Shown here: one piece after another, positions 53,858 through 61,824 of the stretch | How positions within the stretch are numbered: the first letter of the stretch is position 1 | Layout of the letters: each line of letters starts with the position of its first letter | Source: Clostridium estertheticum | GTDB taxonomy: Bacteria; Bacillota; Clostridia; Clostridiales; Clostridiaceae | NCBI RefSeq assembly: GCF_011065935.2 | Contig: NZ_JAAMNH020000001.1 | Span: forward strand, 3,493,001-3,557,000 | Length of the DNA stretch: 64,000 nt | Direction of reading: 5' to 3' | Notes under the pieces: model-generated | Told to the model about the DNA's origin: nothing | Databases searched by the model: none | What the model saw: the letters and a program-made list of their open reading frames with translations, nothing else | Position numbers and translations under genes: made by a program

Positions 53858-55006
53858 CTAGCCCATTATTATGCCTTTCCCTGTAGAAGCTATTATTGCC
53901 ACCATTATAAAAAACATTACACTTACCGATATTACGCAGGACATTAAAAGAATAATAGAATCCCCTACCGAACTTATAACATCTACTGTACGGCTATCAC
54001 TTATTGGTTCAATTATTGCAGCAGTAGCCTTATATAAAAAAGCCATAATTAACAGTTTTATAATTGGCAATAAAACTATTATTAAAATAATAACCAGTCC
54101 CAATCCACTTATGGCATTTTTTAAAAGAAGTGAGTATCCAGCTACTGTAGAAATTGCATCAGATAAACATTTCCCAACTACAGGTATAAAATTATCTACC
54201 GCAAATTTAGCTGTTTTAATAGTAACTTGATCTATAGTTTTAGCTGCTATACTTCTTAAAGTAATTACCCCAATAAAGACTGTCATCACTATTCCCTGAA
54301 CCCAAATAGCAATTTGTTTTAAAAGCTTTGTTAAATTATTAATTTTAAAATCACTGGATATATTGTTAACAAATTGTAGTACGAAGCTCATAAAAATTAT
54401 GGGTATGAGAATATCTACATAAACTCTAGAACTTATCGTAGCAAAACCCATTATTACTGGGTCGAGCAGTGTAGCTTCTGTAAATCCTCCCACACTAGCT
54501 AGTAGCATCATTAGTACTGGCATAAGTGCTGCCATAAAATCTGTCATATTAAGAATGGTATCTTTAGCCAGCTCTACTGATATATAAAAACTTTTAGTTA
54601 TTAAAATGATCATTACACCATAACAGGCAAAATAAGCAATATTGGATAAATTTTCACTATTAAAAGCACTTTGGAGATTATTAAGCAGTGCGCAAACAAT
54701 AGCAATAATCAAAAGACTCCCAATTAACTCCATAGACGCATAAATTTCCTTAAATGTAAATTTAATAAAATAATTAGAAATGTTTTTAAGACTAAAACCA
54801 TTTTCACCAGTTTTCATAAATCCATCTACAAAAGCTTTGGGTTCCATGTCGTTAAATATTTCATACTTTGTTTTTATATTAGTAATATAATCATATAATT
54901 TGGTTATTTCCATTTGCTGTTTTTCTCCAATTTTACCTATTTCGGTAGCCTGTACACTAATAGGTAAACATATTAAAAGTAATAAAATTATTATTATTTT
55001 TTTCAT
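53858..55006 (-). CDS. spoIIIAE: Stage III sporulation protein AE
   Basis: A 382-residue membrane protein with a signal peptide (1-20, ending VQAT) and about seven further membrane segments. SpoIIIAE belongs to the channel and resembles type III secretion or permease components. Conserved blocks are MTDFMAALMPVLMMLLASVGG, DNFIPVVGKCLSDAISTVAG and LLPIIKLLIMAFLYKATAAIIEPISD. GAGG precedes the ATG. Confidence 0.95.
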   Translation of the reverse strand: MKKIIIILLLLICLPISVQATEIGKIGEKQQMEITKLYDYITNIKTKYEIFNDMEPKAFVDGFMKTGENGFSLKNISNYFIKFTFKEIYASMELIGSLLIIAIVCALLNNLQSAFNSENLSNIAYFACYGVMIILITKSFYISVELAKDTILNMTDFMAALMPVLMMLLASVGGFTEATLLDPVIMGFATISSRVYVDILIPIIFMSFVLQFVNNISSDFKINNLTKLLKQIAIWVQGIVMTVFIGVITLRSIAAKTIDQVTIKTAKFAVDNFIPVVGKCLSDAISTVAGYSLLLKNAISGLGLVIILIIVLLPIIKLLIMAFLYKATAAIIEPISDSRTVDVISSVGDSIILLMSCVISVSVMFFIMVAIIASTGKGIIMG

Positions 55007-55015
55007 ATTATACCT

Positions 55016-55399
55016 CTACATTATTTTTAAAATTGATTGCATTACTGCCATTAAGATAGGTATTGCCAAGACTAATATTAATATTTTACCAGCAAATTCA
55101 ACTTTTGCCCCTATGCTATTCTCACCAGCATCCCTACAAATTTCACTGCAAAAGGATGCTAAATAGGCAATGCCCAGTATTTTAAAAACTGTATTTAAAT
55201 ATACAACATCAATGTTGGCCTTATTTGCTAGGGTTTGCAAAAAACTCATTATTATTGTAAGTTTGTTTATCATAAACAAAAAAATTAATATTCCTGCTGC
55301 AATGCTTACTTGAATAGCTAAATCGTCCCTCTTGCCTTTAAATATAAGTACTATAAAGAGTGCCATGAAAGCAAATGCAACAACTTTAATTATTTCCAT
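55016..55399 (-). CDS. spoIIIAD: Stage III sporulation protein AD
   Basis: A 127-residue protein with four membrane segments and the typical FKILGIAYLASFCSEICRDAGENSIGAKVEFAGK motif. It belongs to the membrane part of the spoIIIA channel. AGGAGGGG precedes the ATG. Confidence 0.95.
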   Translation of the reverse strand: MEIIKVVAFAFMALFIVLIFKGKRDDLAIQVSIAAGILIFLFMINKLTIIMSFLQTLANKANIDVVYLNTVFKILGIAYLASFCSEICRDAGENSIGAKVEFAGKILILVLAIPILMAVMQSILKIM

Positions 55400-55473
55400 A
55401 ATGCCCCTCCTTGTTTGTCTCAGTTAATAGCTTGGCCATGAGATAACAATTCTCTATTATTATCTCCCTAATG

Positions 55474-55671
55474 CTAAAACTGAAACAAAGTTTTTACAGA
55501 AGTAAATAGTTTGCTTACTAGATTTATAACCATCATAAGAATTAATATTACTCCGGCTAAATTTGCAACTACTGCAATGTCTTCCTTTCCCCCGCTTTTT
55601 AAAATCTTGTCAATAATAATTATCAGAATCCCTGTTGCCCCTATTTTAAACAGCAAACTAACATCTAACAC
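55474..55671 (-). CDS. spoIIIAC: Stage III sporulation protein AC
   Basis: A 65-residue protein with two membrane helices and the conserved LFKIGATGILIIIIDKILKSGGKEDIA core. Translation begins at GTG 55671, 8 bases after AGGAGG. A 74 bp gap separates it from spoIIIAD. Confidence 0.94.
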   Translation of the reverse strand: MLDVSLLFKIGATGILIIIIDKILKSGGKEDIAVVANLAGVILILMMVINLVSKLFTSVKTLFQF

Positions 55672-55687
55672 TTAAAAAACCTCCTCC

Positions 55688-56206
55688 CTATATTAATGCT
55701 ATTACAATCACTGCCCCAAAAGAAAAACCTAAATATCTGTACATTCTTACATTTTTATTCATAAAATCTTCTGATATTTTAATTTGTTTTTTTAAATTTG
55801 CAAGTGTTAATGAAAATATACTGATTTGGCCTTCAATATCAGACTCTCCTAGAGTTTTAGATAAATCCAAAATAACATTTATATCGTCAGGGTTTAGATA
55901 TATCCTGCTCTTTATTAAATTCATTGCACAATTCATTGCCTCATATACATTTTCATAGTCATTGTCAGATAATAATTCACCGGTTTTATTAAAAAGCTCC
56001 CGTATAGGTTCTTTGCTTTTTTGTGCTACACTTTTAAAAGCATCTGGAAGTAGAGCATGTACATAAGTTATTTCATTTTGAAGCTGATATATTGCTCTTT
56101 GAACTTCATTTAGCTGAAAAACTCTATACTTTAACCTTTCACTATATATAAAACCCGCTCTAGTTGAAGCGCCTAAAATCACAGCACATGCAATTAATTT
56201 AATCAT
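55688..56206 (-). CDS. spoIIIAB: Stage III sporulation protein AB
   Basis: A 172-residue protein similar to GspF-like membrane components, with helices at both ends. Conserved parts are VFQLNEVQRAIYQLQNEITYVHALLPDAF and SLTLANLKKQIKISEDFMNKNVRMYRYLGFSFG. The ATG at 56206 has GGAGG within the end of spoIIIAA; the overlap is 8 bp. Confidence 0.94.
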   Translation of the reverse strand: MIKLIACAVILGASTRAGFIYSERLKYRVFQLNEVQRAIYQLQNEITYVHALLPDAFKSVAQKSKEPIRELFNKTGELLSDNDYENVYEAMNCAMNLIKSRIYLNPDDINVILDLSKTLGESDIEGQISIFSLTLANLKKQIKISEDFMNKNVRMYRYLGFSFGAVIVIALI

Positions 56207-57137
56207 TTAAGGACCTCCATATATCTGTGCCTTTAGTAAAATCATAAATGCATTCTATTGTACCAATGCCTCTTTTGTTAGAAAGCACTATGCCTCTTGT
56301 AAATACGAAGTTCTCCATAATATCTTTAAAAACTAATCTTTTATACAGATCTTCAATTCCAAAGCCATGAATAGTTGTAATTAAACTAATACCTGAATTT
56401 AATGCCATTAAAATACTTTCCATATCATTTTGGGTGCCTATTTCATCACACACAATGACATCAGGAGACATGCTTCTAATGGCCATCATAATCCCTTGGC
56501 TCTTGGGACAATTATCTAGTATGTCTGTTCGCATTCCCACCTCCATTTGTGGTATGCCTTTAAAGGAGCCTGCTATTTCTGACCTTTCATCAATTATGGA
56601 AACATTTTTACCATTAAAATTTTTATTTTTATCCCCCTGAGATATATGACGCGTAATATCTCTAAGCAGAGTTGTTTTTCCGCATTTAGGAGGAGATATA
56701 ATAATTGTATTGTATACTGAATTGTTGCACGTAATGTACGGCATTACTTTATCAGCACAACCAATAATTTCTTTGCAAGCTCTTATGTTTATGGATGATA
56801 TATCTTTAATGGTTTTTATGCTATTGTTCTCAATAACACAAATCCCACATAGTCCAACTCTATGTCCACCTTTTATAGTTATATATCCCTGCCTGATTTC
56901 GTCTTCAAAAGCATATATTGAATAATTGCTTATTCTCTGCATTATATATTTAATATCATCTGTCGTTGCAATATAATCCCAAATTTCTTCTTTATTACCA
57001 ATATGAATAAATATAGGCTTGTTCACTTTTATTCTAAGTTCTTCCAGCTCCTGTATTTTATTAACCTGTTCCAATTTACTTCTAATAGTCTTTGGTAATA
57101 TTTCAAATAAATCTTTTGTAACTAAAATTTTTATCAC
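56199..57137 (-). CDS. spoIIIAA: Stage III sporulation protein AA (ATPase)
   Basis: The 312-residue secretion-type ATPase that is needed for the spoIIIA channel. Walker A is PPKCGKTT at 149-156, Walker B-like DVIVCDEIGTQNDMES, and the R-loop region MRTDILDNCPKSQGIMMAIRSMSPD. It is first in the eight-gene operon AA to AH, all present here. The start at GTG 57137 is odd: GAGAGG stands directly next to it, too near for normal initiation, and no other near-cognate ATG/TTG is in range. Confidence 0.94.
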   Translation of the reverse strand: MIKILVTKDLFEILPKTIRSKLEQVNKIQELEELRIKVNKPIFIHIGNKEEIWDYIATTDDIKYIMQRISNYSIYAFEDEIRQGYITIKGGHRVGLCGICVIENNSIKTIKDISSINIRACKEIIGCADKVMPYITCNNSVYNTIIISPPKCGKTTLLRDITRHISQGDKNKNFNGKNVSIIDERSEIAGSFKGIPQMEVGMRTDILDNCPKSQGIMMAIRSMSPDVIVCDEIGTQNDMESILMALNSGISLITTIHGFGIEDLYKRLVFKDIMENFVFTRGIVLSNKRGIGTIECIYDFTKGTDIWRSLND

Positions 57138-57259
57138 CCTCTCATATATAATTTCTATTATGGGTTGTTATAAAATATTCCATATAAATTTAAAAATTAT
57201 TAGCTTAAATGGACTCATTTTACATAATATATGTGATGAATCTCCAAAAAAGAATAAAA

Positions 57260-57284
57260 AAAAAGAACCAAATTGGCTCTTTTT
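57260..57284 (-). terminator. Terminator of efp
   Basis: A stem of AAAAAGA-CCA with TGG-TCTTTTT and a long A/T flank, giving a T9 tail on the minus strand. Confidence 0.8.
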
Positions 57285-57309
57285 AAATATATAATCTATA
57301 GCTTGTAGT

Positions 57310-57867
57310 TTATACTCTTAGCATATAGTCGCCATTTCTGGTGTCTATCCTTATAGTCTCACCTTCATTAACGAACATTGGAACTTGGATTATTGCTCCT
57401 GTTTCTACAGTAGCTGGTTTTGTTACACTTGAAGATGTATTCCCTCTAACACCTGGTTCAGTGGCTGTTACAACTAGTTCTACAAAATTTGGAGCTTCCA
57501 CTGAGAAAGCCTCATTCTTATAAAATTTTATTACAGCAAACATATTTTCTTTTAAGTATTTTATAGCATCTTCAACTTTTTCGTAGTTAAGTGGTATTTG
57601 TTCATATGTTTCTTGATCCATGAAGTAGTATAATCCATCTGCAGCATATAAATACTGCATTTCTTTTCTTTCTATAACTGCTTCTTGTAATTTTGTAGTT
57701 GGATTAAATGTTTTTTCTGTAACCCCTTGGTTAATAACGTTTCTTAATTTAGTTCTAACAAAAGCAGCCCCCTTACCAGGTTTAACATGTAAAAATTCTA
57801 TTACTGTATAAACTTGTCCACCCTCATCAAATGTAGTTCCTTTTCTTATATCACCTGCTGATATCAT
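57310..57867 (-). CDS. efp: Elongation factor P
   Basis: EF-P relieves ribosomes stalled at polyproline. The 185-residue protein has the three beta-barrel domains; the loop EFLHVKPGKGAAFVRTKLRN contains the conserved modification lysine (Lys in PGKGAA), and the C-terminus has TRNGDYMLRV. I take the ATG 57867 with GGAGGG. It stands between the pilus operon and spoIIIAA. Confidence 0.97.
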   Translation of the reverse strand: MISAGDIRKGTTFDEGGQVYTVIEFLHVKPGKGAAFVRTKLRNVINQGVTEKTFNPTTKLQEAVIERKEMQYLYAADGLYYFMDQETYEQIPLNYEKVEDAIKYLKENMFAVIKFYKNEAFSVEAPNFVELVVTATEPGVRGNTSSSVTKPATVETGAIIQVPMFVNEGETIRIDTRNGDYMLRV

Positions 57868-58204
57868 TAAGTATCCCTCCAAAATTCATTGTTAATTCAA
57901 TTAACCCATTATATTATAACCTTATTAGATATATTAATACCAATTCCTACAGTCATACTATAGGAATCTTTTTTATCCCAGTAAATTTAAATTGACCCGT
58001 TTATAATTGAAATTTCATGTGTAGTGATTCTTTTAAAATTTTTTTTTATAATCATAGTAAATATAAACATTACAGTGGAACAATGTTATTTTATCAAAAC
58101 TTAATGATATTTGCAAATATAATTATGTAATATTTAAATAATCTTTATTCTTTTTATAAATATACCACATAAAAACTATATATAATCATAACATGGTGAA
58201 TAAT
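57868..58204. other. Intergenic region upstream of efp
   Basis: 337 bp without a gene. A hairpin ATTCCTA (57943-57949) / TAGGAAT (57961-57967) has a T-run on the plus strand only. A weak inverted repeat AACATT/AATGTT lies near 58069-58093. I could not place the efp promoter. Confidence 0.5.
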
Positions 58205-58609
58205 TTACTTGTTTTTTTTAAAATCCATACTTATAGTTGTAGTTTTCTCCGCTTTATTAATATTAATACTGTTTATGCTTAAAATATTCTTGCTTTCATT
58301 TAAAGAATACAAGGATGTATACAATAATCCTATATCTCCATTATACTCTACTTGGATATTGCATATCTCCTCCGACTTCATATTAATAGTTTTTACTCCA
58401 AAATTACTATTTTTTCTTATAAGTTCCAAAATGTCGCTGTATCCATATTTTTCTATATTGACAAGCTTTTTATCCACTGTAATATCAGCTAGACTTTGGT
58501 TTTTAATCCAATTAATTTTATGCATTACAAAAATAAGTTTAAAAGACAAAATACCCATTATCATTAGTAAAATAACTAAAGTCCTATTTAATTGCCTATT
58601 TTTATACAT
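58205..58609 (-). CDS. PilO-like membrane protein of the pilus operon
   Basis: A 134-residue protein with one N-terminal transmembrane helix (about 8-28) and a small alpha/beta domain (GVKTINMKSEEICNIQVEYNGDIGLLYTSLYSL and TTTISMDFKKNK). The plan and the place after the PilN-like gene fit PilO/GspM, inner-membrane assembly proteins. Sequence identity with known PilO is not evident. I choose the third codon (ATG 58609), with AGG seven bases upstream. It ends the operon. Confidence 0.55.
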   Translation of the reverse strand: MYKNRQLNRTLVILLMIMGILSFKLIFVMHKINWIKNQSLADITVDKKLVNIEKYGYSDILELIRKNSNFGVKTINMKSEEICNIQVEYNGDIGLLYTSLYSLNESKNILSINSININKAEKTTTISMDFKKNK

Positions 58610-58617
58610 CACCATAC

Positions 58618-59058
58618 CTATAATGTAACTTTAAAGTTAAACTTCCCTTCATTTTTAATGTTTGGAGTTAATTTTTTAATTGAATAATGCTCTTCCATGC
58701 GCCTTATCACATGAATATATTCCTCATAATCATTAACTTCAATATCTATTTCCAAATTATCTTTTGTAATGTTAATATTCTCGTAGCTGAAATTATTATC
58801 TTCAAAAAACTTAGTGAGTTCACTATATTTTTCAATAATACTTGTATCTTTTTTAATATTTTCTATAACATTAATAGTTTCATTTTCCCCACCTATATAT
58901 TTCTCTATATTATTTTTTTCATTAGAAATATTTAAAATGAGGCTCATCAAAATAATATTTACTACTAAAGATATTTTAATATATAATTTTACTTTTTTAT
59001 TCCATACTCCAGTTTTTCTATCTTCGTACCAATTTGGAATGAATGTTTTTTTCGCCAT
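58618..59058 (-). CDS. PilN-like membrane protein of the pilus operon
   Basis: A 146-residue protein with a basic cytoplasmic start (FIPNWYEDRKTG), one transmembrane helix (about 26-45), and a coiled and alpha/beta part that ends DYEEYIHVIRRMEEHYSIKKL. It resembles PilN, which links PilM to the membrane. AAAGGA precedes the ATG. The next gene begins a few bases later. Confidence 0.6.
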   Translation of the reverse strand: MAKKTFIPNWYEDRKTGVWNKKVKLYIKISLVVNIILMSLILNISNEKNNIEKYIGGENETINVIENIKKDTSIIEKYSELTKFFEDNNFSYENINITKDNLEIDIEVNDYEEYIHVIRRMEEHYSIKKLTPNIKNEGKFNFKVTL

Positions 59059-59064
59059 AACTAT

Positions 59065-59841
59065 CTATCCTTTTATTATTATATATTTTACCAAGTCATC
59101 CCGTTTTAAATTTCTTAATATTACCACAGGTAATGTAGGATATTGGAATTCTTCTATATTTAACCCTTCTACATTTGAATAATATATTGTTTTACATAGT
59201 TTAGCATGGTCATTGTACTTATCTAGAAATTCATTCATTGCATATGAAAATTTAAATAAAAGCAAATCCACAACTCTTATAATAGTATTAGCCACAATTT
59301 CATTATTATGACATATTAATAAATATAAAATGCAATTATAATAGAAGCCCAATATATAGTTTTCTTCATTGATTTCATTACAATAGTAACTTTTGACGCA
59401 AAACTGAATCGTGTTTACTTTTTTTAAATTGATATTATTATCAATGCAGCTTTCTAATATATTCAAGTTATTTCCACTAAGGCAAAAAACCATTATTTCC
59501 ATATTAAATTTATCTTTTTTAATTAACTTATATGTAAATGAAATATGATCTATATCTTTATAATAATATCTTAGTTCATTTTTAATCAAATCATTAATTT
59601 GGTGTTTTTTAACTAGTGGTAGGGTTACCATTTTAATATAAATCGTCTCACCTTCAATAAGCACATATAAGTTTTTGTTCCTTATATTAATTACAAAATC
59701 TTTTATATTTGGAGTATCCATTTGATATGTGTTTCCACAAGTTATATTGTTAACCCTATTTAATATTACCCTTTTAGAAAATTCTATAGCTGAAATTTTT
59801 TCTGCAGAAACTTCTAAAAACATATTCCTTCTAAATTTCAT
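59065..59841 (-). CDS. PilM/GspL-like protein
   Basis: A 258-residue protein that looks like a degenerate actin-fold PilM: FLEVSAEKISAIEF at the start and VTLPLVKKHQINDLIKNELRYYYKD are typical of the PilM beginning, while the ATP-binding loops of true actin-fold proteins are not clear. In type IV pilus systems PilM recruits PilN to the cytoplasmic side. GGTGAG precedes the ATG. The position between pilin genes and PilN-like gene supports the call. Confidence 0.65.
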   Translation of the reverse strand: MKFRRNMFLEVSAEKISAIEFSKRVILNRVNNITCGNTYQMDTPNIKDFVINIRNKNLYVLIEGETIYIKMVTLPLVKKHQINDLIKNELRYYYKDIDHISFTYKLIKKDKFNMEIMVFCLSGNNLNILESCIDNNINLKKVNTIQFCVKSYYCNEINEENYILGFYYNCILYLLICHNNEIVANTIIRVVDLLLFKFSYAMNEFLDKYNDHAKLCKTIYYSNVEGLNIEEFQYPTLPVVILRNLKRDDLVKYIIIKG

Positions 59842-59905
59842 TTTTCACTCACCGCCACATTTACAACTATAATCAGTTGTTTAAAGATTCTTTCAACTTG
59901 CCACT

Positions 59906-59921
59906 TGCCACGTGAGTGGCA
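59906..59921. other. Short hairpin between pilin-like gene and pilM
   Basis: TGCCAC / GTGGCA with a GTGA loop (plus strand), next to a duplicate ACTTGCCAC. It is GC-rich for this genome. It may stabilise the mRNA or slow read-through. Confidence 0.45.
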
Positions 59922-59923
59922 CC

Positions 59924-60346
59924 TTATTTATAATCTGTTTTTATAAAGACCATCTTATAGCTTTCACCAATAGCTTGTAATTCGAAATAATCATTTCTGT
60001 TTGCTTCATACTTGTAAGGTGTTGTGAAAATAAATTCATTGCTTATATTAGAATAACTCACCTTAGCTTTTTCATACTTTACTATGTAGCTTTTAGAATT
60101 GTAAAAGAACTCCTTTATTCCTGTTTTTTTTATTGTTTCATTATTTTCATTAAGATAGGTATAAAATAGTGTCATTAAATATTCACTATATCTTTGATAG
60201 TTATCCTCTTTTATTAGGTATTCTTTAGTGCTTGTAGAATACTTTACTTCTGACATTTGAATATCAAATATATACATCATTATAATCAAACAAATCATTC
60301 CTACTAAAACAGTATAAACCAATATAAACCCCTTTTTAGTTTGCAT
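59924..60346 (-). CDS. GspK/PilX-like minor pilin lacking Glu5
   Basis: A 140-residue protein with a class III prepilin leader: KKG|FILVYTVLVGMICLIIMMYIF, a basic leader cut after glycine and a long hydrophobic helix. Position 5 of the mature protein is Tyr instead of the usual Glu. Loss of Glu5 is a known property of GspK-type tip pilins. It overlaps the upstream pilin gene by 11 bp and has no strong ribosome site, so it is probably coupled. Confidence 0.65.
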   Translation of the reverse strand: MQTKKGFILVYTVLVGMICLIIMMYIFDIQMSEVKYSTSTKEYLIKEDNYQRYSEYLMTLFYTYLNENNETIKKTGIKEFFYNSKSYIVKYEKAKVSYSNISNEFIFTTPYKYEANRNDYFELQAIGESYKMVFIKTDYK

Positions 60347-60794
60347 TTTCTATTGCTAAACACCTCTCCATTGTTTGACCATTGTACCAGCCCACTTTAA
60401 TATAAAGAGTTCTTCCAGTCCTTTTAGCCACAAATTCTTTCACATCATCTATAATTACACTTTTATAGGAACTATCCACAGGTAAGCTATATTTTGTACC
60501 ATACAAGATATAAAGATTACTTTTGACACATTTTATGTGATTTATGGTGCTTCCATCGGAATAATTTATTTTAATAATATTATCCTCAGTTTTTACTACA
60601 GTGGCATCCTCATTGACTTCTTTTTCTATTATTGCTATAGCTTCGTTTAAATAATTAAACCCCTTATTTTCTAATACATTATTTTTATAATTTTTTAAAT
60701 AAGAGACAAGCAAACTATCTACCACCCCCACCATTAAAAATACCAGGCCCATAACAATTACTATTTCTATAAGTGTAATTCCACTTTTTTTCAT
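60336..60794 (-). CDS. Prepilin-type protein with N-terminal cleavage motif (GspJ-like)
   Basis: A 152-residue pilin-like protein. Leader MKKSG, then ITLIEIVIVMGLVFLMVGVVDSLL with Glu5 conserved. A globular C-terminal part follows (ends KVGWYNGQTMERCLAIENAN). Its ATG overlaps the previous gene by 4 bp (ATGA), after AAAGGTGA. Confidence 0.78.
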   Translation of the reverse strand: MKKSGITLIEIVIVMGLVFLMVGVVDSLLVSYLKNYKNNVLENKGFNYLNEAIAIIEKEVNEDATVVKTEDNIIKINYSDGSTINHIKCVKSNLYILYGTKYSLPVDSSYKSVIIDDVKEFVAKRTGRTLYIKVGWYNGQTMERCLAIENAN

Positions 60795-61237
60795 TTATGG
60801 TCACCTTTGTAGAAATTACACTGTAATTCGATAAGCTCCTCTGGGCTACCCGAATGTAGGGTGAGTCTTAAAGTATATACTTTAAATTCACATTTTAAAA
60901 AGTTCAATTGTATATAGGAATCCGTAAGGATTGCCTTGTCCGAAAACAAGTCCATTACTCCTATTTGAATTTTATTCACATACATATTTTCACTATTTAC
61001 AAAAACTCTGTTATTTTTCTTTAACTCTTCTAATTCCTCAAAGGTCATAGAATATATAATATTATTTTTAAGGCACTCCATTAGGGTTACATTATTATTT
61101 ATAGTTTTAATATCCTTTTTTATATTGTGAGAAGTTACGTCGAAAGACATCATACAAATGAAAATGATAGAGAATATTCCTAGGCTGCATAGTACCTCAA
61201 GCATGGTAAAGCCTTTTTTATTTATTGATTTTGACAT
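60791..61237 (-). CDS. Prepilin-type protein with N-terminal cleavage motif (GspI-like)
   Basis: A 148-residue pilin-like protein. Leader of 9 residues, KKG|FTMLEVLCSLGIFSIIFICMM, with Glu5. It overlaps the gene before it by 20 bp, and its ATG has only a weak AGTAGG site, implying coupling. The globular part has alternating hydrophobic strands. Confidence 0.78.
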   Translation of the reverse strand: MSKSINKKGFTMLEVLCSLGIFSIIFICMMSFDVTSHNIKKDIKTINNNVTLMECLKNNIIYSMTFEELEELKKNNRVFVNSENMYVNKIQIGVMDLFSDKAILTDSYIQLNFLKCEFKVYTLRLTLHSGSPEELIELQCNFYKGDHK

Positions 61238-61661
61238 AGGACGTACCTACTCTCATTGTAATTTCGTGTTCTATTGAATTATTATCTTTTAATATTATTG
61301 TGCAGGCATCATTACTAAAACCATACTTATCAATTTCAATATCTCTATTTATTCTCCTACCTTGAACACTATATAAGGTTATTTTGTTTGAGAATACCAA
61401 CGTATTTATGGTATTAAGGCCATTTTCTAAATTTATTTCATTCCTCACTATATCAAAAGTTATTTTTGCACTGCAGGCATTTTGTCTACAATACATCTTT
61501 GAATTATTAATAAACCCTACTGTTGCATTACTATAATAATCTGCATCTACTTTGTTTTTTACTGATTTATAGTACCTTACAGAAATGACGCTACAGCCTG
61601 CCATTATACTCATAATGGCTATAACTATTATCATCTCAATTAATGTAAATCCCCTACGCAT
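61218..61661 (-). CDS. Prepilin-type protein (GspH-like)
   Basis: A 147-residue pilin-like protein, MRRG|FTLIEMIIVIAIMSIMAGCSVI, with Glu5 and a canonical cleavage site. The length and the mature part (INNSKMYCRQNACSAKITFD) suggest a GspH/minor pilin. AAAGGTGA precedes the ATG. It is the first pilin gene after pilC, separated from it by a repeat-like intergenic element. Confidence 0.8.
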   Translation of the reverse strand: MRRGFTLIEMIIVIAIMSIMAGCSVISVRYYKSVKNKVDADYYSNATVGFINNSKMYCRQNACSAKITFDIVRNEINLENGLNTINTLVFSNKITLYSVQGRRINRDIEIDKYGFSNDACTIILKDNNSIEHEITMRVGTSYVKINK

Positions 61662-61674
61662 AAATTCACCTTTC

Positions 61675-61824
61675 TTCTGAAATATCGTTAAATCATCATC
61701 TTCGATGCGCCAATATTAACGACTTCAGATGGAAATTTAGACTCCCACTGAAGTTTTCTCTTTGTTGAAGAATTTACCCCCTTCTTATAGAAGATGGAGA
61801 CTTTGATTCTGAAATGTCTTTAAA
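61675..61824. repeat. Structured intergenic element between pilC and the pilin genes
   Basis: The 158 bp gap is bounded by an 18 bp direct repeat (61675-61692 and 61807-61824, 16 matches, starting TTCTGAAAT). Inside are CGTTAA/TTAACG (61686, 61716) and CTTCAG/CTGAAG (61723, 61748) stems and blocks shared with 2341-2377. It looks like a dispersed mobile repeat rather than a terminator. Confidence 0.45.

Noticed and set aside
57138..57260. Sigma-E promoter for the spoIIIA operon
   Set aside because: GAATATT resembles a -35 element but the nearest CATA-type -10 is only 11 bp away instead of 14-15, so I did not call it.
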